64,000 nt of DNA. It comes from Archilochus colubris (lineage: Eukaryota > Chordata > Aves > Apodiformes > Trochilidae). This document shows positions 30,773-43,900 of this stretch, piece after piece (position 1 is the stretch's first letter; each line of letters starts with the position of its first letter). The stretch lies in NCBI GenBank assembly GCA_023079485.1, contig CM041092.1:16567127-16631126 (forward strand), given 5' to 3'. The notes under the pieces were generated by a model. It was not told where the DNA came from. It saw only the letters and a program-made list of their open reading frames with translations, and did not search any database. The translations under genes were made by a program, and so were the position numbers.

Positions 30773-33037
30773 CTGCAGGCAAAGAGGCATTGAGCAAACC
30801 CATGTGCACCTCACTGGGTCACCCCAAAGCACCAGACTCCCTCAACCCCAACATCCTTTCCCTTACCTACCACGCACACAAACACAGCACTGCGCAGGCA
30901 AGTATCTCCCCAGAATCAGATCCACTGCCTAGTACCTCCTTCCCACACTGCCATATGCATCCTACCCTACCCAGTCACCAGCCAGATGGGTGGAGGGGAT
31001 CCAGGGAGCAGGGGAAAAGGTTGGGACATCCCTGTCCACAGAAGGACACATCTGGGTAAGAGTCATCACTGCCACAGGGTAAAACACACACAGGGCAGCA
31101 GCAGCTCAGGAGGGTGAGGGGACAGGCAGGGGACAGACAGCCTCCTCCACCCACAGTGACACAGCACCCGTTTGCCTCCTGGTCCCAGGAAGGTCCCCAA
31201 CCAGTGCCGCACTCTGCACCAGCACCCACACACTCCCATGGAGGTCCACAGGCCACTGGAGGAAGGTTCCATGAGGGCAGCAGGCTGCCAGCAGCCCCTC
31301 TGGCCTGCTGCAGCTGCCAGCCCTGAGCCCCAGCTGAGGGGTCTCACCCAAACAACATCCTCCTCCCTATGAACCCATATGCACCACCCTCCCCCTCTGC
31401 ACCCTGCAGCTCTCCCTTGAGGGATGGTAGAAACGCAGCATCACTCTAACCCAACAAATTGCCGTGCTGTGCTCTCCCTCCTGTGGGACCCTAGCCCCCC
31501 AGTCCTTAAAGGCCTTTGTAGCCCCTTGTGGCCAGTGCTCAGAGCACCTTTCAGCTCAACATCAAGGGCTGGTAGAGGGAGCAGGAGACAGAAGAGTAAT
31601 GGCAAGGGGCACTGAGGGGCAGCGAAGGAATTGCACAAAGTCCCAGAAGCTTGCACCAGTGATCAGGGAGAAAATTATGAGGACTGTACCATGGCTCCTG
31701 GCAAAAGGAGAAGACATAAGAGGGGGCATCCCACCTCCATCTACAGTTTCAGCACACTACGTGTGAGCTGATGCAAAGGTAGAAGGTGGCAGGGCTGCCC
31801 ATGGTGAGCAGAAGGGAAATGTCTTCAGAGTCCCCAGCCACTCCCCAGTCTCGCCTGCTCCCAGACCAGCCCTGTCCCATCATCTCTGGCCAGGACATGT
31901 CCCTGCAGATGATGGCTCCTGCTGCACTCACACTACTACTGTCCAGAATAAGAGCATCTTTTTGGCTTAGCTAAGCCTGGCCTTCAAAGCAACCTTGCTT
32001 AAACAGAAAAGCTCCTCCAGCACACGCACCAGCAACCAAGATGTGTTCTGGTGCCAGCCTGGTGCTCAGCAGAACCCACAGGAAGCGGCACAGGCTGGCA
32101 CCAGGAACTCTACCACAGTCCATCAGGGGCACCATCCTCCCTGCGGTTGAGCACCCTGCAAAATCCCACCACTGTTATGAGGCCCTATCCTCAAGGCACC
32201 TACAGTAAGAATGCTTTGTGTCTGCGTTTAGTCCTTGTCTGGCAGCAACACACTGCCCTGGCACCAGGGCAAGGGACTGGGGCAGGGGACAAGGCCAGGG
32301 TAGCAGGAGGGCATCCCCAGGAGATGGCAAGACCCGGGAAAGCAAAAGCACACACATGGGCAGTGCCGTGGTGGCGAAGGAGGAGCGACAGAGGACAGAC
32401 CTCAGGAGAACCAGGGCGCACGGCCAGGTTAGCAGAGAGCTCCTCACATCCTTCTTCCCCCAGCCAGGGCAGGGCCACCCCAGGGCGGGCAGCCTGAGCC
32501 CGGCTCTCTGCCGAGGGGGCCAAGCCGCGCGGCCGCCTCCCAGTCACGCCGAGAGTCAGGACCAGCACCACGTGCCTCACCCGGGCCCCACACCTACACC
32601 CCCGGCCCTACCCACCCCGGGGTCCTCCACTTGGGGCACTCAGGCTCCTCCGCCCCAACCTGCCCTGTCCAGGGACCCCCCATCTGCCCACCCCACACCA
32701 GGGCCCCTTGCGCCACAGCCCACCCCGGGCTCACCTGCCCCTGCCCAGCCGGGGAGCGCTGTCCCACTGACGCCGGCAGGCCCACGCTGGGGCCCTCTGC
32801 CCCCCAGCCTTCGCAGGGTAATCAGCCCTACCTCACCGGGGGCCTCCAACGCTGCTGACCCCAGCCTGACAGAGCTCCCCACGCCCCCCGGCCCCCCTGC
32901 CAACGGCCCTCCCAGCCCGCACCCCACGCCTGAGGCTCCTGCCCCTCTCCGGAGTACCGACGCCTGCCCCACCTGCCTCCCCCACCCCCACCGACCCGCA
33001 ACCTACCCGCAGCCCCCCACTCCCTGGCTTCACTCAC
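30773..33037. other. Connexin 5' UTR intron
   Basis: About 2.3 kb lies between the coding exon's acceptor (CTGCAG on the minus strand next to 30772) and the noncoding exon's donor (GTGAGT on the minus strand next to 33038). It is C-rich towards the right as it enters the CpG island. A 501-codon plus-strand open frame in the right part is a base-composition artefact. No other gene or repeat is recognised. Confidence 0.55.
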
Positions 33038-33420
33038 GGCGCGCCGGGACAAGCGGCTCCCGCCGGCGGCAGCGGACAAAGCGGCGGGGCGGGCGCGCCG
33101 CCGCCTCCCGCCGAACAAAGGGGCCTGGGGCTGCCCCGCCCCGCGCCCGCCCGCCGGTGCGCACCCACCGTTCCGCACTGCCGCCCGGTCCCGTCCCCCT
33201 CCTCCGCCGCCCCGTCCTGTTCCCCCCCCCGTTCCGTTCCCCGTCCCGTCCCGTCCCCTCCCGTCCTGCTCCGCCCGGGCTCGGCGGGTCCCGCAGCCGC
33301 CGGGTGACTCAGCCGCCGGGCGGGGCGCTGCCGCCCCCGGCCCCAGCCCCAGTCCCCTCCCCGCCCGCGGCCCGGGAGGCCACGCAGGCCTGCGGACGGG
33401 GTCCGGCCCCGGCCGAAACT
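33038..33420 (-). promoter_or_regulatory. CpG-island promoter and first exon of the connexin
   Basis: The GC content and CpG density rise sharply here. A clean minus-strand donor (GCGCGCC then GTGAGTGAAG) at 33036-33037 marks the end of a noncoding exon. A TGACTCAGC AP-1/MARE-type site lies at 33305-33313. The purine/pyrimidine asymmetric CCGTTCCCCGTCCCGT-like repeats at about 33180-33270 are typical of a TATA-less promoter. Confidence 0.7.
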
Positions 33421-36400
33421 CGCCCGATCATCTCGTCTGTTGGCGACATGAGCCACCGACAACTACCCGTCGCACAGAGGTTGCTCCCTGCAGCCCATCC
33501 AGCTCCCGATGAGCCAGCTCTTCCCCTCGCCTCCGGGGAACCCCGTTGGGGGTGCCGCCCCAGCCGAGGCGCGAAGCCGAGCCTGCCTGCAGGCTGTAGG
33601 GAAACGCTCCAGACCAGTGGAGCGGCAGAAGCCTCGGGGCCTCGGCTCAGCCTGTGGCATGTCCAGGGAGCATGTCCAGGGACATGCTCCAGGGAGCTGC
33701 ACCTTCCGAAGGAGCACCAGTGAGCCTGACCGCAGGGGGACAGAACGGAGCCATGAGGCTGTCTGGCACAATAGTCTCCTGTCTCCCATAACGTCAAATT
33801 CTTCTGACAGTGAAAAAGAAGAGAGAAAATGGAAGCAAGGAACCTGGTAACACCAGAGGAGAGGTGGCCCCACACGTGGAAATGTAACAGCAAAATGTGT
33901 CTGTGTGGTGGGAATGTGTGTCAAATATTTTGACGACTATATTGCTTCTTGTCCCCCAGTCTAGGTCCCTGTCTCAGGGCTGGGTTTAAGCATGCAGCAC
34001 CTCTAGATGTGCTCTTAGACTAAGAGTCACCACTGCTCTTCCTGAGCAAAAGCACTGCTCCCACAAGGCAAGAGGAATGCCAGCAGTGGCTTCGAGCCAT
34101 CAACTTGGACTCATCCCTGGCTGTCCCTCTGCCAGGGCACCCCAGTCACTCACTCTCTAAATTACTACAATTGGCTCTGGAGGGGTTTGTTGGGGATGAG
34201 TCCCTGCATTGGGGCAACCACACCCATGACATTCTGAGCTGAGCAGCCTGTCCTTGCATGGGGCCAGGGAAGAATGCTGAGCTGTCTTGTGCAACATGAA
34301 TAGTCAGGGGGAAACTGGTATCTGTCTAAGCTCATGAAATGCCCTTTCTCCCCAAGAAGGGTTCCCCTTCCTCCTGCAAGAAGGGTTTCCACGAGCACTG
34401 GTGGGTGCAGCATGCCCGCCCACGTCCTGCGGGCAGTGCTGGGGAACGGCTGCAGGATGGCTGGGGCAATTAACGGGGTGGGAAGCATGGCTGCTGCATC
34501 CGGTGTTGTTTTTTGGCTATTCTGGGCCTGCCGAGCAACGGCAGTTCTGATGTTTCCCCCAACACTTCCTTAAGTCAGCACCCACACAGCCCAGGCACAG
34601 GCTTGGTGCTCTTGTGCAAGAGGGCAGCTGGAGCCTCCAGAGCAACATGCTGCACCTCAACATGTGCACAGGTGTAAGTGCAAGAGGAAGGGCAGAAAAA
34701 AGCCCTACTGTGGGCTCTTTTGGTCATTCCTTCTCCATGGGTCATGGATGGATCCTTTCTAGGTGATAGCTTCAGTTGTGTGAAGGGAAAGCTGCAGCAG
34801 AAGGAAGGAGATTTGACCTGGCCATTAAGAAATGCTTTCCGTTGAATCCCACTGCCACTCATGCAATTGCAGCATTAACATTTCTGGAAGGGGAAATGCG
34901 TGTTGCAGATCCAGGAACATCTGCTCTGGGAGCAATGCCAGGTCAGGAGCAACAGGCAGAGGTGGATGCAGGGAGACAGCAAGTAAATCACAGAAACTCA
35001 AGCTTTTAGAAGGATTCAGGGAAGTGTTCAGGGCCAGGGAGAGAGCCCGGGGCTGCAGCCAAGTGGCATGGAGAAGCGGGAGCAGAGCTGGAGACAGCAA
35101 GCAGCACACAGTTTATATTGAATCTCCTGCTCTTGCCAGGCAGTTAAAGCAACTTTTGGTTTTCTTTCTCCACAATCACCACTAGTTTTCAAGCTCTCCT
35201 AGGTCTTGCCTCCAGTCTGGCTTCACTCCCAGGTAGCCGAGCAGTTTGTTAGAAGTGAGGAACCTACATCACTCTCTGACTCTGTTGCTCAGTGCATTAA
35301 CAAGCCCCTGTAGCAGCCTCACAACAAACTGGAGGTCATGACCCACTGAGGCACTGCAAACTGAGGCCATTGCACCTAAAACAAAGCTACTTGTTGGGCT
35401 GGGTACAGCAGGTACAGCTGCAGCAGCAGCAGCAGCATTTTTGCACAGCACAGTTCATGCTGGGGCTGCTGGGCAGAGCTTGCTTCAGGAGACCAGATCC
35501 AGAGCCTGTGTTGGACATCATTTAAGGACAGGCATCATTGTGCTTGCCAGCACCCAGCCATTTGTGTCAGAGCCCTCGTGTTTCCACCACAACAGTGCCT
35601 TGAATGTCCCTGGGCAATACCCTCATCTTGATCTTTCGACATCCAAGGGCCTGCAGAGGTATCACCTTTTTAGCCTGGGGCAGAGGGCAAACACACAACA
35701 GCCAGGAAAGGAAAGCAGCTGGCAAAGGGTGTTGTCCACCCTCATCCCTTCCCACATCAGCTGAGGCTGACAGAGCCTGGAACCATCATGGGCAGGAAGG
35801 ATGTGCAAGACCAGCAGCCTTGTGGGGTCCAGCTCAGAGATGAGCACAGTCACCAACCACAAAAACCAGAGTCATCCTCAAACCACTAAGTCTGTGGGGT
35901 AGAGCCCAGACCTGGTGTGAATGTGTGGAGCATAGTAGAACAGCAAGAGCAACGAGAACTGGTAATTGAGGAGATTATAGAATAGTTTGGGTTAGAAGGG
36001 ACATCAAAGATCATCTAGTTAAAACCCTCTGCTATGGAACACCTCCCACTAGACCAGGCTGCTCACAGCTCCATCCAACCTGGCCTTGAATGCATCCAGG
36101 GTGGGGGCAGCCACAGCTTCTCTGAGCAACCTGTGCCAGTGTCTCACCACCCTCACAGTAAAGAATTTCATCATAATATTTTGCTAAATCTACATTCTTC
36201 CAGTTTAAAATCTTTCCCCTTTGTCCTATTGCTACATGTCTTTGTGAAAAGTCCATCTCCAGTTTCTTGTAGGCCCCCTTCAGGTGCTGGAAGGCTGCTA
36301 TAGGGTATCCTCAGACTCTTCTCTTTTCCAAGCAACAACCCCAAATCTCTCAGCCTGTCTTCATAGGGGAGGTGGAGTGGCTGAGGAGTGTGAGTGCAGG

Positions 36401-39400
36401 GCTAAGAACATCTTTGAACAACTTTGGGACAAACAGTACCGCTCAGGAGGGATGCTGCGAGAGGTCTCACAAACAGCCCCTGCTCAGCCACAGCACTGCA
36501 ATGGAGGCAGCCTCAGGGACTATACCATGGGATCCTGCCTTGGCTGCTGGACACAGGGTACCATGGAGGGCACAGGGCCCAGTCTGCCTCTGAATGGCAG
36601 CCTCAGTTCCTGCTCTAACCTATAGGGAAGGATGGGCTGAACCCTGCTACGCCTGCCTCTGGTTCTGGAGGCTATGTCAGCACAGCAGATGGTAGGGCTG
36701 GGCACCCCAGGTGTGTTTGCTGTAGGGTGGCATGGATCTCATCCAGCTGGTGCTTGGCAGCAGGGTGAGGAAGGGGTGAACTAGCTGCACCCTCCCTGAG
36801 CAGGGCTGCAGGTGGGCAGCATGAGTCCTTGGCAGCAAACATGCTCTTCCTAGGTTAAACAGCTCATCTGGCTCTAGGATGGGGAGCAGACAGCTCTATT
36901 AGGAACTGTTTGTCCTGACACAGGACAGCTCCACAGCTAGCTTAATAACCTTCTGATAACAGGCAGAGGCATGCTCTGTCCCAGGAGCACAAAGGGCAAT
37001 GACTGTCCCCTGTAACAAAGACTGAGAGAAGACTGGGATGACTTGAAAATAAAGCCCCATTCCCTTTACCCCCTGGTGGATTATGAAGCACAGCAGGGGT
37101 ACATGCTCACCTCCTCCCTGCTAGGGTATGCTCCCCAGTCCCTGGGTGATGAATTCTGTCAGCACCCCAGCACTGTGTGTGGCACTCCAGTCTAACCTGT
37201 GCTCACTGTTTTTTCTTCTGCCAGCCAAGCTGGAGGGTAGTCCAAAGGGATGTGGGTTAAACTGCCCTGGGACATTGCTCTGTAAATTGGATTAAGAAGT
37301 GTTGGCATCCCCAGAAGGGACAAAGCTGGCCGCCAGGCAGGTCTGCAAGCTGCAGGGAATGTGTGTTCCTTGCTGCTACATCACCAGTCTCCTGAAGATG
37401 AGGACAGCAGAGATATTCTGCTAGAAGTAAATGACCAGTCCTTCCAGTCATACAGTTTGATTAGAAACAAGTCTTCCTTAGTTAGACATGGCACAAGAGA
37501 ACTGACAGCCAACCCACAGGCTATGTATGCTCAAAAGACAGCACTGCTTTAGAAGGGCAGAGATGCAGAGCAGGAAGTACTGAAATAGCTAAACCCATGA
37601 TTGAGACATTGTTTTCATTGATGAGTTGAACACTCAAGTAAAACAAGGCTGGTACATGTCTGTGGAAAAGCAGTGGTAGCTTCAGGCTCATGGCAATGGC
37701 CAGCCTGATCCCATAGCTGCTGGCAGCTCATCTCTGGAGGCCTGTAATCACTCCAGGCCTTGGCTTACCTTCAGCTAAACACATCTTGAGAAGAGCCTGT
37801 GACCTCCAGGCAGATATAGGCAGGGAAATGCTGAGATTCAGACCAGGCTTGCTCAATGCTAGCAGCTGAGGGCCAGAGCCAAGTGCATCCAGAAAAGGAG
37901 AGGGGAAAGAAGGGGAAAATCAAGAGTGTCTCTGAGTGCAGCTGAGGGACTGCACCTTCAGTGTCATGACAGGCAGAAGACATCTGCAGCTGATTCAACG
38001 AATGTCACATCCTTTCCAGAAGTCCTGGCTCTCCTATACAACCCCTGTTCCTGCAGAACCACCAGTGGGGGCTACCAGCAGTGCTGGAGTGGAGAAGCCT
38101 ATCAGGAAGCCCTTACACCCCCCTAGATGATGCAATAAGAGCAGTTAATTCCATCACTCTGCTTAGTGCCAGGAGACCCACAGCAAAGCGTTCACAATTG
38201 CAAATCAACCACAAAGGGGTTAACCTCGTAACAACCAGGACAAGTCCCTAAGGGAAAATAAAGCAAGTGTTTCATACAGAGGCAAGAGAGAGGTTGTGGC
38301 ATCGTGAGAGCTTCCCTGTCAGTGGCCAGAGGAATGCAGAAGAGCAGGGAGCTGTTAAGAGGACCAAGGGGCTAATGCTGAGCTGAGCACAGAGCTGCAG
38401 AGATGTTTCAAGGTGCAGAGAACAAATAAGTAGTCACTTGTGCAGTAAACTTGGAAGAGCTTGAGAAGAACAGTGGACAGACACACCACTGAAACCTTTG
38501 GTTCTGGCAGTCCACACTTTCTCAGGCCCCTCAATGCACACAGACACAAGCATGACAGAGCAAAGGTGCAGCTCAGCTGAGATGGAAAAAAAAAAGCTCC
38601 AGGGATGGGCTTTCTCAGGGAATCCACTCACATAGAAGAGGCATCAGTGTGCTGGTACAATAACTCCAATTTTGCCTCTTGCCCCTTGTAAAAAAGTTAT
38701 AGAAGATGAAGACAGAACATGCACAAGCTCCTTAGATGACAAGATGAAGACAGAATCGTAACTCATACTCCTTCCTCTGGACAAAGTGCTAGGTGCTGGC
38801 AATGCTTTCAAGCTCACCCATACTTGCAGTCCGAGATTGCTCCAAAGGAATGGAGAGCAACAACCATATGTCCATTTAGAAAGAGTGGAGGAGAAAATGG
38901 AATGCATTGTGACATCTGCCTCAAGACAGTTAAGATCTAGTCAAGCAAGTCTGTAGAAGGCTAGACAAAAATATCAGCCACTAGGCCTTCAGCAATTCAA
39001 CTGCTTCTGGAAGTGATAGGAGAAAGTCTAATTGTACAGTGAGTCCAAGAAAGTGTCCAAGAGCATGCTGCAATGTGGCCTTTGGACCACTACAAAATAT
39101 GGAAACTGAACATCCTGCTCTCCTATGGCTATGAGGATGGCATAGCTGGTTTGACCAGGGAGAGAAAGTTTAACTGATCTGCCAAGGTGAGACTGGAACA
39201 GTGGGATGCTGTGGGACACAGTCACTGCTGTGTTCCAAGTAGCAGAAACCAAAACCACAGCCACCAGCTTTGAGTATGTGAAGTCTAGACATCATAGAAA
39301 CACTTGCAAAGAGCTGCAGTAATCAGTATCCAAAGAAAATGGGCGTCAGGGACTGAATGCCAAATACACGTCTATAAAGAAATCTAGATCACCTTGGCAT

Positions 39401-40120
39401 AAAATAGAGGTTTTGTCATTAAGGATTTAGCTGTGGGAAAGTGTGCCCTGAAACAGTGGGTTGAACACTTGCAGCACGACAGAGACATTGCTCTGGGAAA
39501 CGCAGACATCAGTAAAGCTCCTTATTTGGACTATCGGATCCCACCAGGCAGCACCATTTCTGTGCACCCCCACAGGAAGTTTCAGCTGCATCAAAACACC
39601 ACACATGGCATCTTTACTTGCTCTTCACTGGGCAGGGTGCAGAGACCCCTGAGACACAGCAAGCCCTGGCCAGGCAGCAGCATTTCTGCAGCTGCATTAA
39701 GCGTGCAGGGCAGTCTGAGACGAAGTAATGCCTACTACAGGGAAGAACTTGGGGGCAGGTACTCCTACCTCCATGGGCATGGCAGCAACATCCCCTGTGA
39801 GAATCACACTCTGAAGGCCTGTACAGCCAGTGAGCAACTTGCTGGGGCTGGAAGCCCACAGGATGCTCACCTGAGGGTATGAGGGTCACAGGAGAACAAC
39901 ACAACTGGTACTTGTCATCAGTCTAATCCTGTTTGGGCCTTGTTCCTTGGGAGTCAGGAATGTTGAGATTTGTCTAGCAGCCCATCAGCACCCATCCTGA
40001 ACAGGAGAGGGAGAACAGCTTGAACCCTGTGAGATGCTGTAGAACCATTGAGACTGCTACAAAGCCAGTATGCAAGATCTTACAGTAGTGAAAGAGGATG
40101 AAACAGACAAAAGATGACAA
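33421..40120. other. Intergenic region between connexin and STK11IP
   Basis: About 6.7 kb lies between the connexin promoter and the STK11IP poly(A) site. It contains one clear CR1 copy (35975-36370) and a short CAG/GCA run (about 35420-35437). No open frame shows a domain, splice context or conserved pattern. I see nothing else to annotate. Confidence 0.6.
35975..36370 (-). repeat. CR1 LINE, 3' part, minus orientation
   Basis: Read on the minus strand, about 400 bp follows the avian CR1 consensus: the GGCTGAGAG and AAGACAGG region, the 'tacaggaaactgg' segment, GTGAGACACTGGCACAGGTT, the GCTGTGGCTGCCCC block, TCTAGTGGGAGG, and a 3' end with GATGATCTTTGATGTCCCTT, CCAACCC and ATTCTATAA. It is 5'-truncated as expected. 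Confidence 0.92.
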
Positions 40121-40137
40121 TTCAGTAAATATAAACT

Positions 40138-40143
40138 TTTATT
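40138..40143 (-). terminator. STK11IP poly(A) signal (AATAAA)
   Basis: A canonical AATAAA on the minus strand lies about 830 bp past the STK11IP stop (40973-40975), in an AT-rich setting. Cleavage is expected near 40115-40125. Confidence 0.85.
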
Positions 40144-40972
40144 TACAGTAGAAAATAGTAAAACTCATGTTAAAATAAACTCTTGCTTTTGGACTGCTCA
40201 GAAAAGTCTGAGCCTCACTTGTACCTGCTTGTGCCCACAAGGGTCCTGACCCCTAAGCAATGAACAACGTATTTCTGTGCCAAGAGCCTCACAGCTTCTC
40301 CCTCCCCAGTGACAGTGAAAGACTTCAGCAGCAGACTGAGCCACGCCCTGCCAGGCAGGCAGGTAAGGGCTCTCTGTGGGGTTTGTTAAGTCCAACATGC
40401 CTCATCCCCTTGCGCAGTCAGGCTCCTGTTTGAAGCAGGCAGCTTTAGGGAAGCTGTGGACAAGAAGAAGGGGGAGGAAAAAAAAAGGAAGAAAAGAAAA
40501 ATCAGCAGCAAATACTGGCTGCTGTTTGGAGACAGGTAGAAAGGCAGCAAATACACCTGATGGTAAGAACACAGCACCCAACTGCCTCTGGCCTGCTGCT
40601 TGCTTTGTACCACTGCATGTCCTACTGAACATGCTTTGTCTGGCTTCCCTCTTCCTTCAGTGGTACTCTATGTGGCCCTGAAGGAGATGAGCAGACACTG
40701 CCAAGTTAAAATTCTGTGTAGCTTATGCAGTATTACAGGGAATAATACTCCCCTCCTCCTCCTTCCATAGCCAGACCAGTGCAAGTGACTGTGCAGTCTG
40801 GACCATTGTGTGCTCCCTTCATTCTCAACAAATAAGGGTCAGGGGCAGGAGTAGAGTTGAAAGCAGGGGTCACAGGACAGCAAGGTCTAATGGGAATGGG
40901 AGACACTTGTGCACTGTCACCAGCACAGCAGCATGCTTGACTCCAAGTCCTGCCTGCCCACAGTTGGTAAGC

Positions 40973-43900
40973 TCACTCCAGCCCCTCATACACAGCCTTC
41001 CGTAGCTTGATTGAGAACATCTCCTCCCAGGGCCTACGGATCCACTCCACCAGCTGTAGCAGGAGCTCAGGGCACTCTGTGCGGATGTGCCAAGTGCTCT
41101 CCACCTTCAGCACCTGGGAGGGAGGAAAGAGAGGGAGGTGGATGAGCAGGGCCTGATAACCCCTGAGCTGCTGTTCCCCAGCACCTGTCAGCTCCTCCCA
41201 TTTCCTATGTTACATCCTCCACCCTCTCTGCTGCCAGCTGTGGAAGTGTCCCTGCATGACTTCTGTACAGCAGCAATACCCTGTGCTCCCCTGTCTCTGT
41301 TGTGCAAGGTCCTAGGTTAGGGTGGGAAATGACAGCCCCAAAGTACCCTTGACAGGAACTGGGTTCTGGGCACAATCTAGCCCCCAGCATCTTGTGTGCC
41401 CCATTACCTCATCATAAAGCATCAGCTTGATGTCACATGGACAGAGTCGATAGGTTATGACATTGCTAATACTGCTGATCATCTGCTTCTCCTTCAACTG
41501 GATGTTGCTCTTAGGAGGCGTTTCTGCCTCATGGTCTGCATCCAAGGAGGGCTGCACCTGCCACTGGTGATTCTCCTCCAGCAGAAACAGCATGCTTCGG
41601 GTGCTCAGCAGGGTCACAGGGAAAGCAGATGCCCCTAAAAGGATGCAAGGGAATAGGACAGGCTTTGCTGAGAAGGCTGAGTCACCACAGAACCAGCTTT
41701 GCTTTCCCCTGGGGAAATACATTCCAGCAACAGTAACTGGGTGAACAGCTTCCTGGCTGTTATCTGGCTTCCTAACTGAAGAGGGGGAGCAGGGTAGCTA
41801 AACATGGCTGGGTTTGACCAGCTTATCCAATCTCATTGCAGGAGCATGCATAAGATAGACGATCTCCCAGCAAGCTTTGTCCAGCCTATGTCCTCATGTG
41901 AGGCAGGAAAAAACATTCGAGTCCTTTCACCTCTTGAACAACACTTTATGATTCCATAGTTAAAAGTCATCAGCTCCAGCTAAACAGCCGCCTTTTTTGG
42001 CCTGAATTTGTCTGGCTGCAGATATCTGATGGTTGTAACAGCACACACAAAGTTTAATACCAAGTTGGGATGTGTCATAAGTATGGCAGGAAGCAAAGTA
42101 GTTTTGATAAACTGTAGGGAGCATAAATATCATACAACTGATTTCATCAGATGCAAATGAAAAGTATTAGATGCACAGAAATAGGGAATCAATAGTAGAA
42201 CTGGCTGAGGTCACAGAGGAATCACAAGCTGCTACAGCAACATGTTGCTTTTCTCATCACATCCCACTGCTGGGAATTAGTAGGAGTACCAGAAATAAGA
42301 TGTTTAATTAGTCTTGTCTACTTGGCAATGAGGTCTCAGCTGGAACTGTGTCCAGTGTTGGGCACCCTACTCAAAAACCGAGAGTAAAAAAACCCACAAT
42401 TTATGTTCACCCTCCCATAGGCTATTTGTTCAGCTTGAGAAGACCTACAAATATACTTCCCACAGATTCTTCTGATTCTTATTCTCTCATACCTCCCCAA
42501 TGGTCAGTGGTAAGCACAGGTATAACAGTAGTAAACAATTGGTCAGAGCTAATTTAAAAAAGCTAGGTTGCTTTTTCTCAGTGTCCCAAGCTAAGGAGAC
42601 ACTGTAATTGTTCGCTGAAGATTCAGATCCCAGGTTTAGCACATTTGGCCCTCAGCAAGCCCTAGAACAGAACTTAATGGACTACAGCAGGCTGCATCTG
42701 TCCTACTGTCTCAGGTTCCAGACACCTGTTTCTATTTTCCCAAACTGAGAAGCTTTTCAGCTCCTCACACAAACCAGCTGTTTGTGTATGAGCCCTCAGC
42801 TTTCCCTCAGCTCAGGGCAACGATCCAGCCCTTAGAAAATCTCCAGCTTCTCAGAAACCATTCTAAGTTGTCAGCAAACCCGGTGTTCAAGACCAGCTGC
42901 TTCCTATAGCACAGACCATCATGCAGAAAAGGGGTTGTAGTTTCTCTTGATGTGCAGGGAGAAGCATGCTGCTATCCTCCACATCTAAACACTAAAAAAA
43001 CCAGACCTCACCCATGCCCCTGCCCCATCTTGCTGCTGGACCAAAGGCTCATCTCTCTTCCCACAGACTGTACACTAAAGATACAAGCATGTAAGCAGGC
43101 AGCAAAAGGTGTGGGACACCTGGCTTCCAAGATCTCCTGTACCTTGGATGAGGTAGGCCAGCAGGTAGAAAAAACAAGGGTCATCTGCAGCTGCAGAATC
43201 TGTGGTCTTGGAGTCCAGCAGAGGCCTGGAAGAGATACAACAGCAGGCTAATCAAGTCTAGGTCTGCTGTGAGCTAGCTACTGTTCACTGTCCTTTTGGG
43301 GAACTGAGGGACCCACCTCTTCCCGATGTTGTACAATCAACCTCCCTCCTGTTACTCTGCCTACCACCTCATCAGCTAGGAAACAATTGCTTCTTGCAAG
43401 GGAGGAGGCTGCCCTATGCCTCCTTCTTTTCTTCCCTCCATTATTTTCTGCTAAGGCTCCTCCAGGTGATGTGGAATCCTCCCTGACTCAGTCTGTGACA
43501 CACCTTTGCCTGCTCACCACTTGTGCAGCTGGCACCTGAACCAGTTGCCTTAAACCTGCAACACAGGCATGGCTGCCACTCCAACATCACCTCCTCCTGT
43601 GCTCTGATCTTTTGAGAACTGTGCTTCCCAGGCATGGCTGGAGAAGAAAACATCCTCTTTTATCCAAAACCCCAACTTCTCAAGAGGCTGTTCTTACCAT
43701 AGCCAATGCTGTGGATTCATTTCCACAGTTGGGATTTCTTTCACCTTACTCCTGTGCTTAGCAGGCAGCTCTTGCATGAGATCTAAAGAGAGGGAAAAGG
43801 TGTCTTTTGTTGCAAACCCAAGGAAAGAATATTACAGCTCAGAATGGTTCTCTAGTCAACAGAGAGACACTCAAAGTTATGGTGCTAAAGGTGTTCTCCC

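Noticed and set aside
32218..33723. 501-codon plus-strand open frame
   Set aside because: It crosses the connexin CpG island on the opposite strand, is Pro/Ala/Arg-rich, has no domain, and its openness follows from GC content.
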